A stretch of 40,546 bases of DNA, from the IMG/VR virus record IMGVR_UViG_3300025697_000053, positions 1 through 40,546 of that record. One strand, written 5' to 3'. The notes under the pieces were generated by a model that saw only the letters and a list, made by a program, of their open reading frames with translations, was not told the DNA's origin and did not search any database. This document shows, piece after piece, positions 38,598 through 40,546 of this stretch; the stretch's first letter is position 1; every line of letters begins with the position of its first letter. Both the position numbers and the translations under genes were made by a program. The DNA comes from a virus.

Positions 38598-39191
38598 ATG
38601 AAGGGGAATTTGGGTTTGTCAGGCAAGCTGGGATGTCAGCGTGTACGGGCATCGCGGCCTGGTCTGAGATGGAAGCTGGGGAACTGGCGTGCTATCTTGC
38701 CGGGGTTGCTGAGGTGGTACGTTTCCAAGATGACCGGTGCTTTCTCCGCACTCGGCACCTTGCACGCCGTGCTGATCAAGGGCAACGGTGAGAGAGTCAA
38801 CTATGGGTTGGTCTCGACCAAGCTGGTCACCACAGCGTTCGTCGAATATGTGGTGGATCAGTTGACGGCAGAGGACAGCGCTTTCGGAGACTTCAAGTTC
38901 CACGACTCCGGCATTGGGGTTACCGGGGCGGCCATCGGTGATACAGACATCGAGACGACCGACGGTGAATCCCGGGTTACCGGCGACCAGGGTGAGGGTG
39001 CTTCTGGCGAGATCTACAAGTCGATAGGGACCATCACCTACAGCACGACCAAGGCCATCACCGAACACGGACTGTTCAACATCGTCACCGGTGGGATCAT
39101 GATGGATCATCACGTCTTCTCGGCCATCAACGTCGTGGACACGGACAGCATCCAGTTCACGTTTGAGCTGACCTGCGCGGCTGGCGGATAA
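38598..39191 (+). CDS. Putative virion structural protein (197 aa)
   Basis: AGGAGGAAAGAC precedes the ATG. Residues 1-45 are basic; the rest is beta-rich, with SAFGDFKFHDSGIGVTG, GASGEIYKSIGTITYST and AITEHGLFNI. This pattern recurs in uncharacterised phage head or tail proteins. The basic N-terminal part may be a leader. Confidence 0.65.
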   Translation: MKGNLGLSGKLGCQRVRASRPGLRWKLGNWRAILPGLLRWYVSKMTGAFSALGTLHAVLIKGNGERVNYGLVSTKLVTTAFVEYVVDQLTAEDSAFGDFKFHDSGIGVTGAAIGDTDIETTDGESRVTGDQGEGASGEIYKSIGTITYSTTKAITEHGLFNIVTGGIMMDHHVFSAINVVDTDSIQFTFELTCAAGG

Positions 39192-39218
39192 GGGCAGCAT
39201 TAGCTAGGGGGATATTTA

Positions 39219-40193
39219 ATGGGCTTAGTCGCAACATACGTTGACGCCAACACATTCACTGTCGCCACCGACCTAACTACTGATTTTGCGGTCAACCGCA
39301 AGGTCAAATGTGACTGCGGTGTGGACGGCGCAAAATACGGCGTTGTATCGGCGTCAGCGTATGGCGATCCCAACACTACCGTTGATTTGACTGCCGACTC
39401 TGACGACCTGACTAGCAATCTAACTGCTGTTGAGTGGTCGGTAGTCAAACCCGGAACAGCCGGGAATATTCCCCTGCACGACCATAGAGACGAGGACAAA
39501 GGGGGCCTCTCGTTTGGGTGGTCAACCAAACCCTGCAACTCCAAGGGCAACTCCTTCGCCACTGTTCAAGCCGCGATAACCGACCTGGCGGGCGATGGGT
39601 GGGTATTCGTGCCAACGGGGACGTGGAGCGAGGCGCTAACGATTGCCAATAACAACGTGATACTCTTCGGGGCAGGGTGGGGTTCAATCATTGACGGGGG
39701 GGTAACCGGGCACGCTATCAACGTAACCGGCGACAACTGCATAGTGCGAGACCTGCAGTGCAAGACCACACCAGCGGGAGGCAATAATTATGTTGGTGTC
39801 CGGGTAACAGAGAACCACGCATCAATAGAGCGAGTGTACGTAAGTCAAAGCGACTATTTAGGCATCTATCTAGTAGCTGGTGGTTTCGATCACGTTGTGC
39901 GAGACTGTGTTGTTGACAATATAGACGACTCCGGTGTGTACATCTACGGGCGAACGATCTGTAAAGGTAACGAGATCAATAACTGCGGTGCGTGGGGGGT
40001 CGTGGTGCGCGGTACAGGAGATAACAGCATTTTTAACGATAACTTCATAGATACGACTGGCGATGATGGTATTTACCTCCTCGCCGATGCTGACAACTGC
40101 GTCGTGGACGGCAATCGTGTCACCAACTGGACGAACGAGGGCATTGACGACGATTCGGGGACGAGCGTAATCGGCGACAACGACTTGACCTAA
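39219..40193 (+). CDS. Right-handed beta-helix protein (324 aa)
   Basis: Residues 110-324 contain parallel beta-helix turns of the pectate-lyase/NosD kind: F-A-T-V-Q-A-A-I, GWVFVPTGTWSEAL, then repeated N-C-I-V-R-D, S-G-V-Y-I-Y-G, N-S-I-F-N-D-N-F and N-C-V-V-D-G-N-R. Residues 1-90 form a separate small beta-rich domain. Such proteins serve as tailspikes or decoration proteins that bind or cut polysaccharide. AGGGGGATATTTA precedes the ATG. Confidence 0.8.
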   Translation: MGLVATYVDANTFTVATDLTTDFAVNRKVKCDCGVDGAKYGVVSASAYGDPNTTVDLTADSDDLTSNLTAVEWSVVKPGTAGNIPLHDHRDEDKGGLSFGWSTKPCNSKGNSFATVQAAITDLAGDGWVFVPTGTWSEALTIANNNVILFGAGWGSIIDGGVTGHAINVTGDNCIVRDLQCKTTPAGGNNYVGVRVTENHASIERVYVSQSDYLGIYLVAGGFDHVVRDCVVDNIDDSGVYIYGRTICKGNEINNCGAWGVVVRGTGDNSIFNDNFIDTTGDDGIYLLADADNCVVDGNRVTNWTNEGIDDDSGTSVIGDNDLT

Positions 40194-40205
40194 CCAGGAG
40201 ACAAT

Positions 40206-40546
40206 ATGGACGCAAAATGGACAGTTATCAGTTTCAAGCATCGTGCCGATGGTGTGCACTGTCGCTGGACGCGCTCAGTCATCAACGTCACCACGGGGTT
40301 GACTGAAGAGCAACTAGCGCAGGCGGCGGAGTGGGCTGAGAACAACGACGTGTGGTTCTCCAGCAAGCGCACCCTGTTCTTGTGTGCTGATGCAGCGGAG
40401 CAGGCCGCCGTGACGAACGTGCTGGACGCGCAGTGCTACGACTATGATGTGGAACTCAGCTTGCTCACGCCAGAGGACAAAAGCATAATCGATAAGGCGC
40501 AGGTTAGCAACCGCAATGACATCGCGGAATTGCTGGATGTGCCTCG
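40206..40546 (+). CDS. Unknown protein, 5' part (3' end outside window)
   Basis: ATG 40206 follows AGGAGACAAT, and the frame stays open to the window end (at least 113 residues). It begins MDAKWTVISFKHRADG and has a helical middle (LTEEQLAQAAEWAENN). No family recognised from the part seen. Probably a further structural gene. Confidence 0.7.
   Translation, partial: MDAKWTVISFKHRADGVHCRWTRSVINVTTGLTEEQLAQAAEWAENNDVWFSSKRTLFLCADAAEQAAVTNVLDAQCYDYDVELSLLTPEDKSIIDKAQVSNRNDIAELLDVP

Noticed and set aside
1-40546. Lysogeny module (integrase, attachment sites, CI-like repressor)
   Set aside because: No recombinase or clear repressor gene was found in the window; the operators may serve lytic control. 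It could still lie outside.

Overview
The window is a segment of a tailed dsDNA bacteriophage (Caudoviricetes) genome. It carries small and large terminase, portal, a MuF-type head protein, a tail fibre, holin-like and replication genes, but no integrase, excisionase or ribosomal genes. The likely host is a Chloroflexota bacterium, probably of the Anaerolineae. This rests on the dockerin repeats (D-x-D-x-D-x-D-I-D-V-V-D-I-M-K-I-V-A-R-W), the cohesin next door and the DNRLRE/CBM96 domains, a style I associate with secreted Anaerolineae proteins. That is inference from recalled family patterns, not a database search. The major capsid and most tail genes are not in the window; they probably lie beyond its right edge and before its left edge.

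Layout. (1) Positions 1-5229, plus strand: the 3' end of the late operon. It holds a tail fibre fragment, a small basic protein, a secreted-looking dockerin protein and a cohesin protein. A hairpin at 5254-5281 separates it from the converging minus-strand operon. (2) Positions 5301-26890, minus strand, about 21.6 kb of closely packed genes. In transcription order these are: a winged-helix initiator-like protein; many small unknown and membrane proteins; a run of repeated promoter modules; a Toprim protein; an Nmad1/DUF1599 protein; an ECF-like sigma factor; family A DNA polymerase; dUTPase; primase; DnaB-like helicase; a short PurA/PurZ-family synthetase; a DNA methyltransferase; a deoxyribosyltransferase; a nuclease; a holin-like protein; a Myb+metallophosphoesterase protein; a second methyltransferase; a secreted 3D-domain protein; and an unknown protein. 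(3) Positions 26891-27401: a divergent control region with 22-bp iterons, two phage-type promoters and a tRNA-Trp. (4) Positions 27402-40546, plus strand: terS, terL, small genes, portal, a MuF head protein split by an ADP-ribosyltransferase-like segment, a metallopeptidase fused to the missing MuF tail, sulfotransferase, glycosyltransferase, structural proteins, a beta-helix protein and a partial gene.

How it may work together. A two-part promoter, RTACTCCG-N15-AGAAAYRT, occurs seven times with an invariant 15-nt spacer. Six copies sit just upstream of transcription units on the correct strand, including the phage sigma gene itself. Three other promoters are perfect extended -10 sites (TGTTATAAT) of the housekeeping type, lie upstream of the sigma gene on its strand, and are flanked by repeated operators. 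The simplest model is a cascade: the host sigma factor reads the extended -10 promoters, the phage sigma factor is made, and it then switches on its own gene and the late units. The most unusual content is the adjacent phage-encoded dockerin and cohesin proteins, each with a CBM96-like sugar-binding domain. The split MuF gene and the sulfotransferase/glycosyltransferase pair follow.
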